DNA of 64,000 nt from Paenibacillus glycanilyticus NBRC 16618 (GCF_004000805.1 NZ_BILY01000030.1:1-64000), one strand, 5' to 3'. Positions 43,948-53,012 are shown, counted from the first letter of the stretch. The notes: generated by a model not told the origin, from the sequence alone. Made by a program: numbers and translations.

Positions 43948-44549
43948 TGAGAGTGCTTGTAGCCGAGGATCAGGGAATGCTGCGAGGCGCGCTCAGCGCC
44001 CTATTGGATTTGGAAGAGGATATCGAGGTCGTTGGACAAGCGGAAGACGGTGAACAGGCACTCGAGATGATTCGCAGCTTGAAACCGGATATTTGCGTGA
44101 TGGATATCGAGATGCCCAAGCTGACCGGACTTGATGTTGCGGAACGCCTTCGTGCGGATAAACATCCATGCCTCGTTGTTATTCTGACAACATTTTCGCG
44201 CTCCGGGTACTTCCAGCGGGCGATGAAGGCAGGAGTGAAGGGCTTCCTGCTCAAGGATTCCCCGATCGATGAGCTGTCCGCGGCGCTTCGCAACGTCAAT
44301 GGAGGGAAGCGGGCGGTTAGTCCGGAGCTTGCCTTATCGTTCTGGGAAGCGGAGAATCCGCTTACCGAGCGGGAGCGGGAGGTGCTGCGACTGGCGCGGG
44401 AAGGTCTGCCTGCTGGCGAGATTGCGTCCCGGCTGTTTCTGTCCGCGGGTACCGTGCGCAATTACTTGTCCGAAGCCATTCAGAAGCTTGACGCGAAGAA
44501 CCGGATTGATGCGATCGGAATCGCGGAGAAAAACGGCTGGCTCGATTAG
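43947..44549 (+). CDS. NarL/LuxR-type response regulator
   Basis: 200 residues. Receiver domain with phospho-acceptor Asp53 (CVMDIEMPKLTG), and a LuxR-type helix-turn-helix at the C-terminus (LTEREREVLRLAREGLPAGE, then SAGTVRNYLSEAIQKL). It is the partner of the preceding kinase and the last gene of the exporter operon. It probably activates this operon, as its YvfU and LnrK counterparts do. Confidence 0.93.
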   Translation: MRVLVAEDQGMLRGALSALLDLEEDIEVVGQAEDGEQALEMIRSLKPDICVMDIEMPKLTGLDVAERLRADKHPCLVVILTTFSRSGYFQRAMKAGVKGFLLKDSPIDELSAALRNVNGGKRAVSPELALSFWEAENPLTEREREVLRLAREGLPAGEIASRLFLSAGTVRNYLSEAIQKLDAKNRIDAIGIAEKNGWLD

Positions 44550-44617
44550 AAGGCTGCTTGGCCTGCAATCGTACAGGTTCATCGGCTGGTTGAAGTCTGC
44601 AAATCGAAGGAAAAAGC

Positions 44618-44687
44618 AAAAGTACAGTTCATTCCGATGAAAAAATGCTCAAATGAGCATCTTGCCGCGGATGAGCTGTACTTTTTC
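44618..44687 (+). terminator. terminator after the exporter/two-component operon
   Basis: A long two-part hairpin: AAAGTACAG with CTGTACTTTTT closing an inner ATGCTCAAATGAGCAT fold. Confidence 0.7.
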
Positions 44688-44706
44688 ATTTTAAAGGATC
44701 GGAGGA

Positions 44707-45105
44707 TTATCTTACCCGCTTAATCAGGAACGCGTTGTCGGCTTTGTTAAAGCCGATCTGAGGGTAATAGTCCATGGCGGATGGCGCGGACAGCAGAAGA
44801 AGGGCAACCTCTTCGCCTATGTGCTCCCGCAGCCGGTTCACCAGCTCCGTGCCGATGCCTAGACGTTGATGCGTCTTGCTTACGGCCAGATCGGAGAGAT
44901 AGCAGCAATAGGAGAAGTCGGTAACCGCCCGGGCAATGCCAACAAGCTCTTCGCCATCCCAAGCCGAGAGAATGAGATCGGCGTTGTCGATCATTTTCTG
45001 AATGCGGGCTAGATCATCGACGGGTCGTCTGATGCCGGAGCTTCGGAATACTTCGGCGACTTGCACGGCTGTAACGGGAGCTCCAATGCGGTATTCAACT
45101 GGCAT
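44707..45105 (-). CDS. GNAT family N-acetyltransferase
   Basis: 132 residues. The acetyl-CoA loop is VSKTHQRLGIGTELVNRLRE, and the C-terminal part contains SAPSAMDYYPQIGFNKADNA. The short compact form resembles the YhbS/YitH-like group. The ATG at 45105 follows AAGAGGTG; an upstream extension of 27 codons lacks a site. It lies 77 bp downstream of the LysR gene in the same direction. Confidence 0.85.
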   Translation of the reverse strand: MPVEYRIGAPVTAVQVAEVFRSSGIRRPVDDLARIQKMIDNADLILSAWDGEELVGIARAVTDFSYCCYLSDLAVSKTHQRLGIGTELVNRLREHIGEEVALLLLSAPSAMDYYPQIGFNKADNAFLIKRVR

Positions 45106-45182
45106 GGCGGATACACCTCTTTTTACGATTTGTTTATTAAGAAAAATATAGGGGATTGCTCGTTCTGTCAACGGTCTTTTCG

Positions 45183-46067
45183 TCAAGCCTCATTGAACCA
45201 GACCTCTTTGATGATCCCGATAAGCCGCTTGCGCGCTGCCGATGGATATGCCGTGTCCCGCCGTTCAAGCAGACCAATAGGGATTTTATGCTCCTCCCAG
45301 TCAACGGCAAACGGCAATACTCCATCTGGCAGAGGGGTGGAAGCAAGGACAACGCCGATAAACGGTGAACGTGCCGCAAAGCCAGGAATGGCAGAGATCT
45401 GGCTGACCGAATGGAGCATCGGCATGCTGTCGAATCTGGCGAGCTGCCTCGATAAGTGCAGATAGTACAGACAGGTTGGCCCGCCAACTACCATCGGATA
45501 GGGCAGCAGCTCCTGAAAAGGAAGACGGCCTCCTCCGCGCTGGTGAAGAGGATGGTCCTTGGCCGCCGCAAAAACAATCCTCTCCTCAAGCAAAGGTTCG
45601 AAGCGCAGGCCAGACAGGTCGGGAGGCTCGCCGCATATCGCAAAGTCCAGCTGTTTATGGCGAAGCTCGCCGGCCACCAGGTCGGTGTTGCCAATCACGA
45701 AATGGCAGGCGATTTGCGGCTTTTCTTCCCGGAACCGCCATAACGCTTCCGGCATGATCTGCCGGGCAAGCATCTCCAGCAGGCCAATGCGAAGGGTGCC
45801 GGTCTCCTCCCGCAGAATCGCTTTTGCTTGATCCGACGCATAATGCCAATGCTGAATAAGCCGTTCTGCCTCCGCGGCGTAAATCTGCCCGGCGGGGGTA
45901 AGCTCGGCTTCCCAGCCCCGGTCAAACAGCTGGAAGCCGAGCTCTTTTTCCAGGCGCTGAATCTGGTTCGTTATGGTGGACTGGGCGTAATTCAGCTTGG
46001 CTGCCGCCTTCGCGAAGCTGCCTTCCTGCAATATCGTTTGAAAAGCGGTTAGTTCCTTCAGATCCAT
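45183..46067 (-). CDS. LysR family transcriptional regulator
   Basis: 294 residues. N-terminal winged helix-turn-helix at 1-60 (LTAFQTILQEGSFAKAAAKL, YAQSTITNQIQRLEKELGFQ), followed by the two-lobed LysR substrate domain from about 90 (GTLRIGLLEMLARQIMPEAL). It is divergent from a tautomerase and a carboxymuconolactone decarboxylase-like gene, which it probably controls, as LysR proteins commonly regulate the divergent neighbour. Confidence 0.9.
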   Translation of the reverse strand: MDLKELTAFQTILQEGSFAKAAAKLNYAQSTITNQIQRLEKELGFQLFDRGWEAELTPAGQIYAAEAERLIQHWHYASDQAKAILREETGTLRIGLLEMLARQIMPEALWRFREEKPQIACHFVIGNTDLVAGELRHKQLDFAICGEPPDLSGLRFEPLLEERIVFAAAKDHPLHQRGGGRLPFQELLPYPMVVGGPTCLYYLHLSRQLARFDSMPMLHSVSQISAIPGFAARSPFIGVVLASTPLPDGVLPFAVDWEEHKIPIGLLERRDTAYPSAARKRLIGIIKEVWFNEA

Positions 46068-46177
46068 TTCGAAGCATCTCCATCTAAAAATTTGAATGAG
46101 TTGTTTAATTAATTCAATTATATAGATGAAACGATTGGATATACAATAAAGTCATCTCATTCAGGGAGTGATGACAG

Positions 46178-46591
46178 ATGCCTTTTATCCGGGTCAGTTA
46201 TAGGGAAGATCAATATAAGCAGGAGGAGCTGCCGGCGATCAGCCATGCGATTCATCAGGCGCTAACCGAGCATTTTCGCGTGCCGGCGGATGATTATTTT
46301 CAGGTGTTTCATGGCCATAAACCAGGGGAGTTCTATTATGATCCGGCTTATCTGAAGGTCTCGCGTACGGACCGGCTGCTCTATATCCAGATTACCTTGA
46401 AGTCCGGTCGGACGGAGGAACAGAAGAGGAGCTTTTATGCCAGACTTGCAGAACTGTTGCCAGCTTGCGGAGTGAGGGCGGAGGATCTCTTTGTTGTGCT
46501 TGTTGGCACGGAATTTGAGGACTGGACGTTTGGGAACGGAATAGCCCAGATGCTTGAACGGAAGCGGGAGGAGGCGCAACGCGATGCATAG
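46178..46591 (+). CDS. tautomerase superfamily protein
   Basis: 137 residues. Begins MPFIRVSYRE, so removal of Met exposes the catalytic Pro1. The beta-alpha-beta halves PFIRVSYREDQ and RLLYIQITLKSGRTEEQKRS are recognisable as the two 4-oxalocrotonate-tautomerase-like modules of a fused tautomerase. Its start is well supported by GGGAGTG. It overlaps the next gene by 8 bp. Members act on keto-enol substrates in aromatic or halogenated compound breakdown; the substrate here is unknown. Confidence 0.87.
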   Translation: MPFIRVSYREDQYKQEELPAISHAIHQALTEHFRVPADDYFQVFHGHKPGEFYYDPAYLKVSRTDRLLYIQITLKSGRTEEQKRSFYARLAELLPACGVRAEDLFVVLVGTEFEDWTFGNGIAQMLERKREEAQRDA

Positions 46592-46895
46592 AAAAATCGA
46601 TACGGCTCATATCGCGCCAGCCTATGGAGATACCTCGTTTGCCCGTTATACGGAAGATATCCTGTTCGGAGACTTGTGGCGGAGGGAAGAACTTTCGCTG
46701 CGCGAGCGAAGTTTGATTACCGTAGCAGCGTTGGTGGCCGGCGGGCATATGGAGCAGCTCCCTTATCATCTGCAGCTTGCCAGGGAGAATGGTTTATCGA
46801 AAGAGGAGCTGACTGAAGCGGTCACGCACTTGGCTTTTTATGCGGGATGGCCTAGGGCCGCTTCCGCAATGGACCGTATTCGGAATCAACAGTAA
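46584..46895 (+). CDS. carboxymuconolactone decarboxylase family protein
   Basis: 103 residues. Family features are RERSLITVAALVAGGHMEQL, HLQLARENGLSKEELTEAVT and AFYAGWPRAASAM. It lacks the CxxC pair of AhpD, so it is not a peroxidase-type member. It begins within the end of the tautomerase gene. The two probably catalyse consecutive steps or act on the same compound under the divergent LysR protein (inferred). Confidence 0.88.
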   Translation: MHRKIDTAHIAPAYGDTSFARYTEDILFGDLWRREELSLRERSLITVAALVAGGHMEQLPYHLQLARENGLSKEELTEAVTHLAFYAGWPRAASAMDRIRNQQ

Positions 46896-46994
46896 ATGTA
46901 ACCGTTTCGAGCGAGGCCCCGATGAAGGAGCTTTCTTTTTTTTATTTATATTGTGTATAGTAATGGCGACAGATATTAGGCGGGGGTGTCCGGG

Positions 46995-48773
46995 TTGTTC
47001 CAGTTTAATCGCATGAACACGTTGCGGAATCAGATTTTTCTCGGATTCGTGCTCGTTATGCTGCTCGTCCTTGCTTCGGTAGGCTTTTTTACTTACGGAC
47101 AAGTCTCGGAGCTGCTGCGCAATAATGCCGAAAATCATATTCAACAGACAGCGGTGCAGGCGACCGGCAAGATGGACGTTCTGCTCCATCAGATGGAGAC
47201 GTTTACGATGCAGGTAGCCACCAACGCATCGATTCAGAGCCTGATGGCCAAGGAAGCGGGCGGCACCAACCTGACCTTCGAGGAGCGTCAGGTGCTCCAG
47301 CATGAAATCCGGAAGCAGCAGGCGTATGTAAGCGGCGTGCAGTCCATTGAATTGTACTCGAATGGCTTCCGGGTATTGTTCCCGCTGACGGATATCAGCC
47401 TGTACAACCGGGTACCCAATGAATGGATCCGGGAGGCGGACCGTGCCGCAGGTCAGCTCGTATGGTTCGGCATCGATAAGAATAATCCGAATCAGATTAC
47501 GGCGATCCGCCGCGTACGCCTGATTGACCAGTCCTTTTCCAATGCCGGGTATTTATTGGTCCGAATCGACAAAAAATATTTTGAGCTAATCGATGCGAAT
47601 ACATCCTCGGACGGCAAAGAGGAAATGGGGCTGATCGACGGCTCCGGCCAGATTATCGCGGCGAACTTCTCGGCTGACATTCCGCAGGACGTTCTTCAGA
47701 AGACGGACGGGAAGACCATCAGCATGCATGGCCGATTGTATATTCCCATTCAGAAGCAGCTTGAGGCAGCGGCAGGCTGGAAGGTGTTAATCCTGACGCC
47801 GGCCGAATATGCCGCTGAAGGAGTATCGGTGCTGCGCACGGCCATACTCGTATCGGTTATGGTTGGGGTCCTGTTGTTCCTGATCTTAACCTTTATCCTG
47901 TCGACCATGATTACGAGCCCGATTCTTAATCTGATCAAGGCGATGAGAGGCGCAAAATACGGTTCGCTGAAGCCTATTCCGGTAACGTCCTCCACGCTGG
48001 AGATTAACGAGCTGAACAATACGTACAACCAGATGGTCGCTTATTTGAACGAGCTGATCGAAGTGGTGTACGAGAAGGAGATTATTCAGAGCCGAACGGA
48101 GCTGAAGGCGCTCCAGGCGCAGATCAATCCGCATTTTCTTTTCAACACGCTGGAAGCGTTATATTGGGCGCTTGAGGACAAGGATGAAGAAGAGCTGTCC
48201 CAGGTCGTTGTGGCGATGTCCGGGCTGTTCCGGTATGTGATTAACCGGGCGGACGATGACGAATGGGTAACGGTAGCCGATGAACTGGAGCATGCGGAGC
48301 GTTATCTGAAAATCATGGAGATGCGCTTGATCGACCGGCTGAAGTGGTCGATCGAAGGCGATGAGAGTCTTCGGGGCTTTCCGATTCCGAAGCTGCTGAT
48401 CCAGCCGCTTGTCGAGAATGCCATCTCGCATGGGGTAGAGCAGCGAATCGGACAAGGCTCGGTTGTGATCGGCATAGAGAAAACCGAACGGCCGGGATAC
48501 ATTCGGATTTCCGTTACGGATAACGGCCCGGGCATGAGCTTTGACAAGGTGCAGTCGCTTTACGCGGCGATGAAGCAGGGACATGTCCATGATGCGAAGG
48601 GAAATGGGGTTGGCATTTCCAACGTCGACCGAAGACTCAGGCTTTACTACGGGGAAGAGACGCATGGCCTACAGATTCAAAGCGAGCAGGGAGCGGGCAC
48701 AAGGATGTCCTTTGAAATACCGATTGAACATGGGGGCGAAGCAAATGAAGACGATTCTGATCGTAGACGATGA
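46995..48773 (+). CDS. YesM-type membrane sensor histidine kinase
   Basis: 592 residues from a TTG start (46995) after GGGGGTG. Two membrane helices (about residues 15-35 and 280-303) enclose a dCache-like extracellular sensor. A HAMP linker (SPILNLIKAMRGAKYGSL) leads to the His_kinase domain with phospho-acceptor near His380 in QAQINPHFLFN and the HATPase_c domain (LVENAISHGVEQ, TDNGPGMSFDKV). The downstream regulator gene starts inside its end. It probably controls the sugar importer at 49636-52941. Confidence 0.9.
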   Translation: MFQFNRMNTLRNQIFLGFVLVMLLVLASVGFFTYGQVSELLRNNAENHIQQTAVQATGKMDVLLHQMETFTMQVATNASIQSLMAKEAGGTNLTFEERQVLQHEIRKQQAYVSGVQSIELYSNGFRVLFPLTDISLYNRVPNEWIREADRAAGQLVWFGIDKNNPNQITAIRRVRLIDQSFSNAGYLLVRIDKKYFELIDANTSSDGKEEMGLIDGSGQIIAANFSADIPQDVLQKTDGKTISMHGRLYIPIQKQLEAAAGWKVLILTPAEYAAEGVSVLRTAILVSVMVGVLLFLILTFILSTMITSPILNLIKAMRGAKYGSLKPIPVTSSTLEINELNNTYNQMVAYLNELIEVVYEKEIIQSRTELKALQAQINPHFLFNTLEALYWALEDKDEEELSQVVVAMSGLFRYVINRADDDEWVTVADELEHAERYLKIMEMRLIDRLKWSIEGDESLRGFPIPKLLIQPLVENAISHGVEQRIGQGSVVIGIEKTERPGYIRISVTDNGPGMSFDKVQSLYAAMKQGHVHDAKGNGVGISNVDRRLRLYYGEETHGLQIQSEQGAGTRMSFEIPIEHGGEANEDDSDRRR

Positions 48774-49533
48774 GCCAAGAACAAGAGAGGGCGTGCGGAA
48801 GGTGCTGGAGTCGTGGTCGGCAGGCCGCTACGAGATTACAACATCGTCCAGTGCCGTGGAAGCATTGGAATGGCTGGAGGCCAATGAAGCCAATCTGGTT
48901 ATTACCGATATCCGGATGCCGGAGATTAACGGGCTGGAGCTTGTGGAGAAGCTGAGGGACAGGCAGCATCCGCCGGTTGTCATCGTCATTTCCGGCCATC
49001 CGCAGTTCGACTATGCCCATAAGGCTCTGCAATTTGGCGTTATCGAGTATTTGCTCAAGCCGCTGGACAAGAAAAAGCTGGTGGAAGCCGTGGAGCTTGC
49101 GTTCCGCAAAGAGGAAGAGCTCAACCGGATTGAACGCATGGAGCGGCTTGTCGATACGAAGCTGCTGGAGACGACCGAACAGGAGACCCAATACAGCGCG
49201 CCGGTGAAGGAAGCGATTCAGTATGTGGACGAGCGTCTGCATGAGCCGGTTACGATGCGGGATATCGCCGATCATCTGCATATGAACGCAAGCTATTTCA
49301 GCGTCCTGTTCAAGGAGCAGACCGGGCTGACCTTCAGCGATTATTTGACAAGACGCCGGGTGCAAAGAGCCAAGGAATTGCTGACCAATACGCGTCTGTC
49401 GATCAACGAAATTGCCGAGAAAGCTGGCTATCAGACGGCCAAATATTTCGTCAAAGTGTTCCGTTCGCATGAAGGAGTAAGTCCTGGGCAATATCGAAAA
49501 AATGTCTCGCACGTGGAGGAGACAATCCAATAA
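48745..49533 (+). CDS. YesN-type response regulator with AraC DNA-binding domain
   Basis: 262 residues, a compact version without the long middle region of the regulator at 7953-9560. Receiver Asp55 in VITDIRMPEING, conserved Lys in EYLLKPLDKK. The double AraC helix-turn-helix lies at about 160-262 (TMRDIADHLHMNASYFSVLF and EKAGYQTAKYFVKVFRSHEG). The ATG at 48745 overlaps the kinase gene by 29 bp. It immediately precedes the importer operon that it likely activates. Confidence 0.92.
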   Translation: MKTILIVDDEPRTREGVRKVLESWSAGRYEITTSSSAVEALEWLEANEANLVITDIRMPEINGLELVEKLRDRQHPPVVIVISGHPQFDYAHKALQFGVIEYLLKPLDKKKLVEAVELAFRKEEELNRIERMERLVDTKLLETTEQETQYSAPVKEAIQYVDERLHEPVTMRDIADHLHMNASYFSVLFKEQTGLTFSDYLTRRRVQRAKELLTNTRLSINEIAEKAGYQTAKYFVKVFRSHEGVSPGQYRKNVSHVEETIQ

Positions 49534-49573
49534 AAGTAGTATTTTTCCCAACTCACCATACCTTATGCTGCTG

Positions 49574-49587
49574 TGAAAGCGCTGTTA
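49574..49587 (+). promoter_or_regulatory. cre-like CcpA site upstream of the second sugar importer
   Basis: TGAAAGCGCTGTTA matches the 14-bp cre consensus TGWNANCGNTNWCA at all but one defined position. It lies about 50-60 bp upstream of the binding-protein start. CcpA control is inferred. Confidence 0.5.
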
Positions 49588-49635
49588 CAATTTGTTTAGC
49601 AACACAAACACATCAGTCAAAAAGGGGTTGTAAAC

Positions 49636-50982
49636 GTGTTCAAAAAATCGAAGTGGATGACACTCGGACTTATTCTCTGTCTCGCCATCGTAACGGCAGC
49701 ATGCGGCAACAACAGCGGCAGCAGCTCAAATAATGGTAATACGGCTTCTAACGGGGGCTCCTCTGAAAGCGGTTCCGACAAAAAGGTAACGATCAACTTC
49801 ATGCACCTGTGGCCGGAAGGCGTATCCGCGGGCCAGAACAAAATCGTTAACCAAATCATCAACGATTACCAAAAAGAACACCCTAACGTAACGATCAAGC
49901 AAGAGGTCCTCGATAACGAGCAATACAAAAACAAATTAAAAGTCCTCTCTGCATCGAATCAGCTTCCTGATGTGGGCGTAACTTGGGCGGCCGGCTTCTT
50001 GAAGCCGTACGTAGACGGCAAGCTGTTCACGCCGGTTGACGATCTGCTCAGCGGTGAGCTGAACGGCAAATTCGTAGCGGGTACAACGGAAGCTTACGCG
50101 ATCGACGGCAAAACGTATGCGCTTCCGCTGGAGTTCAACATCGCTCCAATCTACTACAACAAAGAAATTTTCAAGAAGTACAATCTTGAAGTTCCAACGA
50201 CATACGAGCAATTCAAGCAAGTCGTGAAAACGCTGTCCGATAACGGCGTAGCTCCAATCGCGCTTGGCAACAAAGACCGCTGGACGGGTTCCCTGTGGTA
50301 CATGTACCTGGCTGACCGTATTGCGGGTCAAGAAACGGTAGCCAACGCCATTAAAGGCACGGCGAAATTTACGGATCCGGGCTTGCAGCAAGCCGCTTCC
50401 GAAGTGCAATCCCTGGTTGACGCAAACGCGTTCGTCAAAGGCTTTAACGGCCTGTCGAACGAAGAAGCGAAATCCGAATTCCTGAACGGCAATGCCGCAA
50501 TGTACCTGATGGGTACTTGGGAGCTGCCGAACTTCACCACCAACGAAGACATTCCGCAATCGTTCCGCGACAGCGTTGGATTCTTTAAATTCCCGACGGT
50601 TGAAGGCGGCAAAGGCAACGCGGACAGCTGGGTTGGCGGTCCAGGCGTAGGCTTGTTCGTAGGGGAAAACTCCAAAGTAAAAGAAGAAGCGAAAGCATTC
50701 GTGCAATACTTCGTAACGAAGTGGGGCGAGCAATCGGTAACCGGCGCAGGAGTTATTCCGGCTACGAAGATCGATACTTCCTCGATCCAGCTGCCGCAGC
50801 TGTACATCGATCTGTTCAACGAACTGAACAAAGCAAGCAGCATTACCTTGTTCGCGGACGTTCAATTGCCGGCTAACGCGGCTGAGACTCATCTGAACAT
50901 GATCCAATCGCTCTTCGGCAAAGCCGTTAACCCAGAGAAATTTGCATCCGAACAAGATGCGGCCATCGCGAAAGGCAACTAG
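49636..50982 (+). CDS. sugar ABC importer, family 1 extracellular substrate-binding lipoprotein
   Basis: 448 residues with a GTG start after AAAGGGG. Lipobox VTAAC followed by an Asn/Ser/Gly linker. Family 1 features: YALPLEFNIAPIYYNKEIFK, FLNGNAAMYLMGTWELPNF and WVGGPGVGLFVGENS. It is followed by an intercistronic terminator and two permease genes. Xylo- or other oligosaccharides are typical for this subgroup, but no hydrolase is linked to fix the ligand. Confidence 0.9.
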   Translation: MFKKSKWMTLGLILCLAIVTAACGNNSGSSSNNGNTASNGGSSESGSDKKVTINFMHLWPEGVSAGQNKIVNQIINDYQKEHPNVTIKQEVLDNEQYKNKLKVLSASNQLPDVGVTWAAGFLKPYVDGKLFTPVDDLLSGELNGKFVAGTTEAYAIDGKTYALPLEFNIAPIYYNKEIFKKYNLEVPTTYEQFKQVVKTLSDNGVAPIALGNKDRWTGSLWYMYLADRIAGQETVANAIKGTAKFTDPGLQQAASEVQSLVDANAFVKGFNGLSNEEAKSEFLNGNAAMYLMGTWELPNFTTNEDIPQSFRDSVGFFKFPTVEGGKGNADSWVGGPGVGLFVGENSKVKEEAKAFVQYFVTKWGEQSVTGAGVIPATKIDTSSIQLPQLYIDLFNELNKASSITLFADVQLPANAAETHLNMIQSLFGKAVNPEKFASEQDAAIAKGN

Positions 50983-50993
50983 TTCAGACATCC

Positions 50994-51062
50994 AAAAATA
51001 AAGAGAGGCCTATCCGGACGAACGGGTTCGGAAATACCGGGTAGGCGGCTCTCCTTATTTTT
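50994..51062 (+). terminator. intercistronic attenuating terminator
   Basis: A long hairpin, AAATAAAGAGAGGCC...GGCTCTCCTTATTTTT, closes on CCGG-type inner arms. It lies between binding protein and permease and should reduce permease transcription. Confidence 0.75.
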
Positions 51063-51085
51063 GACAGAGAAAGGAGTCGGCCAAA

Positions 51086-51967
51086 TTGGATAAGGTGTTA
51101 TCTAACAAGAAAGTCATCGCTTTATACGTTCTGCCATCCCTTCTGCTCATTCTGGCCGTCGTGTATATCCCAATCGTTCTGACGGGCTACTACGGATTGA
51201 ACGAATGGAATGGCATTGGCGCAATGAAGTGGGTGGGCCTCGACAATTACGCAACGCTGGTTAAGGATCATGCTTTCTGGAGCAGTGCGGGACATTCGCT
51301 TCTGCTAGCCGTATTTTCGATGTTGAGTCTTATCGTTTATCTCGTCGTAGCCATGGTGCTTGCGGCAAAAATCAAAGGAGCAAACCTGTTCCGCAAAATT
51401 TACTTAATCCCGATGCTGCTGTCCTCGGTGGCCATCGCTCAGCTGTGGCTCAAAATCTATCATCCTACTAACGGCATTATGAATAGCTTGCTGGAATCCC
51501 TTGGCGTTGCAAATCCTCCCGCTTGGCTGGCAGAGACGGATCTTGTTTTGTTCGCTTTGTTTATTCCGATTCTGTGGCAATACGCGGGCTTCTATATTCT
51601 GATCTACTATGCGGCATTGAAGAACATCCCTTCTTCCTTGGAAGAAGCGGCTAAGATTGACGGGGCGAATTCGTTCCAAATCGCTTGGAGAATCAAATTC
51701 CCTCTTGTTATGGAAGTTGTGAAAGTAACGGTTGTCCTGGCGGTTGTAGGTTCCCTGAAATACTTCGACTTGATCTATGTCATGACGGACGGCGGGCCGA
51801 ACGGCTCCAGTGAGGTAATGGCGTCGTACATGTACCATAAAGCTTTTAAAGCTTACGACTTCGGTTACGGCAGCGCGGTTGGCTTCTTCCTGCTTATTAT
51901 CTGTCTGGTAGCAACATGGATCATCCGCAAGGCAACAGCCAGCAAAGACACGATCCAGTATTCCTAG
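51086..51967 (+). CDS. sugar ABC importer permease, MalF-type
   Basis: 293 residues, TTG start with AAAGGAG nine bases upstream. Six predicted helices; N-terminal VIALYVLPSLLLILAVVYIP and the EAA loop SSLEEAAKIDGANSFQIAWR followed by IKFPLVMEV. Separated from the second permease by a 95-bp gap with another hairpin. No ATPase gene is linked. Confidence 0.9.
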   Translation: MDKVLSNKKVIALYVLPSLLLILAVVYIPIVLTGYYGLNEWNGIGAMKWVGLDNYATLVKDHAFWSSAGHSLLLAVFSMLSLIVYLVVAMVLAAKIKGANLFRKIYLIPMLLSSVAIAQLWLKIYHPTNGIMNSLLESLGVANPPAWLAETDLVLFALFIPILWQYAGFYILIYYAALKNIPSSLEEAAKIDGANSFQIAWRIKFPLVMEVVKVTVVLAVVGSLKYFDLIYVMTDGGPNGSSEVMASYMYHKAFKAYDFGYGSAVGFFLLIICLVATWIIRKATASKDTIQYS

Positions 51968-51998
51968 ATTTACATTTTATCTAATGCTTACGAAGTAA

Positions 51999-52048
51999 GA
52001 ATCATCACTGGCAGCCTTGTTTAGGATGCTGGTGTGATAATTCTTTTC
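51999..52048 (+). other. intercistronic hairpin between the two permease genes
   Basis: AGAATCATCAC pairs with GTGATAATTCT (one mismatch), followed by TTTT; inner arms GGCAGCC and GGATGCTGG pair partly. It could be a partial terminator or a processing site. Confidence 0.55.
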
Positions 52049-52062
52049 AGGAGGTACGCTTC

Positions 52063-52941
52063 ATGTCATCGACAACTATGAAACTGGGCGGAGAAGCGAA
52101 ATCCGGTTCGAGAATAGGAATGAAGGTCGGCTATGCTGTACTGTACATTGTTCTCATCGCCGTAGCGGTGTTCCAGGTTTACCCGCTCATCTGGCTTTTG
52201 TTCTTCTCTTTGAAAAACAACCAGGAAGTTTTTAATCTATCGCCGTTTGCTTTGCCGTCGCCTCCGCATTGGAATAACTACAGCAAAGTGTGGAATGCGG
52301 GCAATATCGATACGTATTTCCTGAACAGCGTATGGATTACGGTAGCGGCAACGGCCGCGACGATTGTGCTTGGCAGCCTGGTGACGTTTGCGATTACCCG
52401 CATGAAATGGAAGCTCAGCTCGCTTGTCCTAGGCCTCTTTATGGTCGCGATGATGATTCCGGTGCACTCGACGCTGATTCCGCTGTTCAGCATGTTCAAC
52501 AAGGCGCATCTGATTGATAATCCTTTGTCACTCATTCTGTCTTATGTCGCGTTTAACATGCCGATCACGATTATGATTCTGCTTGGCTTTTATGTCGCTC
52601 TGCCGAAGGAAGTCGAGGAGGCGGCCATCATTGACGGAGCCAGCATTCATAAGGTATTCTTCAGCATCGTGTTCCCGATGACCAGCTCCGTGCTGGCTAC
52701 AACGGGCATTATCAACATGATCTATAACTGGAACGAATTTATATTCGTTAATACGTTTATCAGCTCGGACAAGTTCAAAACACTGACCGTTGGCGTTCAG
52801 AACTTTATCGGCCAATACACTACCGACTGGGGCGCAATCGGCGCCACGCTGATGATCAGCATCCTGCCTATCCTTATCACGTTCCTGTTCCTCAGTGACC
52901 GGATCGTAGAAGGTATCGCGGCCGGCTCGGTTAAAGGGTAA
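52063..52941 (+). CDS. sugar ABC importer permease, MalG-type
   Basis: 292 residues with six predicted helices. N-terminal cytoplasmic tail, then LYIVLIAVAVFQVYPLIWLL and the EAA loop KEVEEAAIIDGASIHKVFFS. The C-terminus DRIVEGIAAGSVKG is standard. Strong CAGGAGGT site. Last gene of the YesMN-linked importer operon. Confidence 0.9.
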   Translation: MSSTTMKLGGEAKSGSRIGMKVGYAVLYIVLIAVAVFQVYPLIWLLFFSLKNNQEVFNLSPFALPSPPHWNNYSKVWNAGNIDTYFLNSVWITVAATAATIVLGSLVTFAITRMKWKLSSLVLGLFMVAMMIPVHSTLIPLFSMFNKAHLIDNPLSLILSYVAFNMPITIMILLGFYVALPKEVEEAAIIDGASIHKVFFSIVFPMTSSVLATTGIINMIYNWNEFIFVNTFISSDKFKTLTVGVQNFIGQYTTDWGAIGATLMISILPILITFLFLSDRIVEGIAAGSVKG

Positions 52942-52956
52942 TTAAATAATTCAAAC

Positions 52957-53009
52957 GAGGCTGTGCCATCGTCATTTTTAATGACCTTGGTACAGCCTCA
53001 GCTTTTTCC
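52957..53009 (+). terminator. terminator after the second sugar importer operon
   Basis: GAGGCTGTGCCA...TTGGTACAGCCTC stem with inner TCATTTTTAATGA, followed by CTTTTT. Confidence 0.85.
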
Positions 53010-53012
53010 TCC

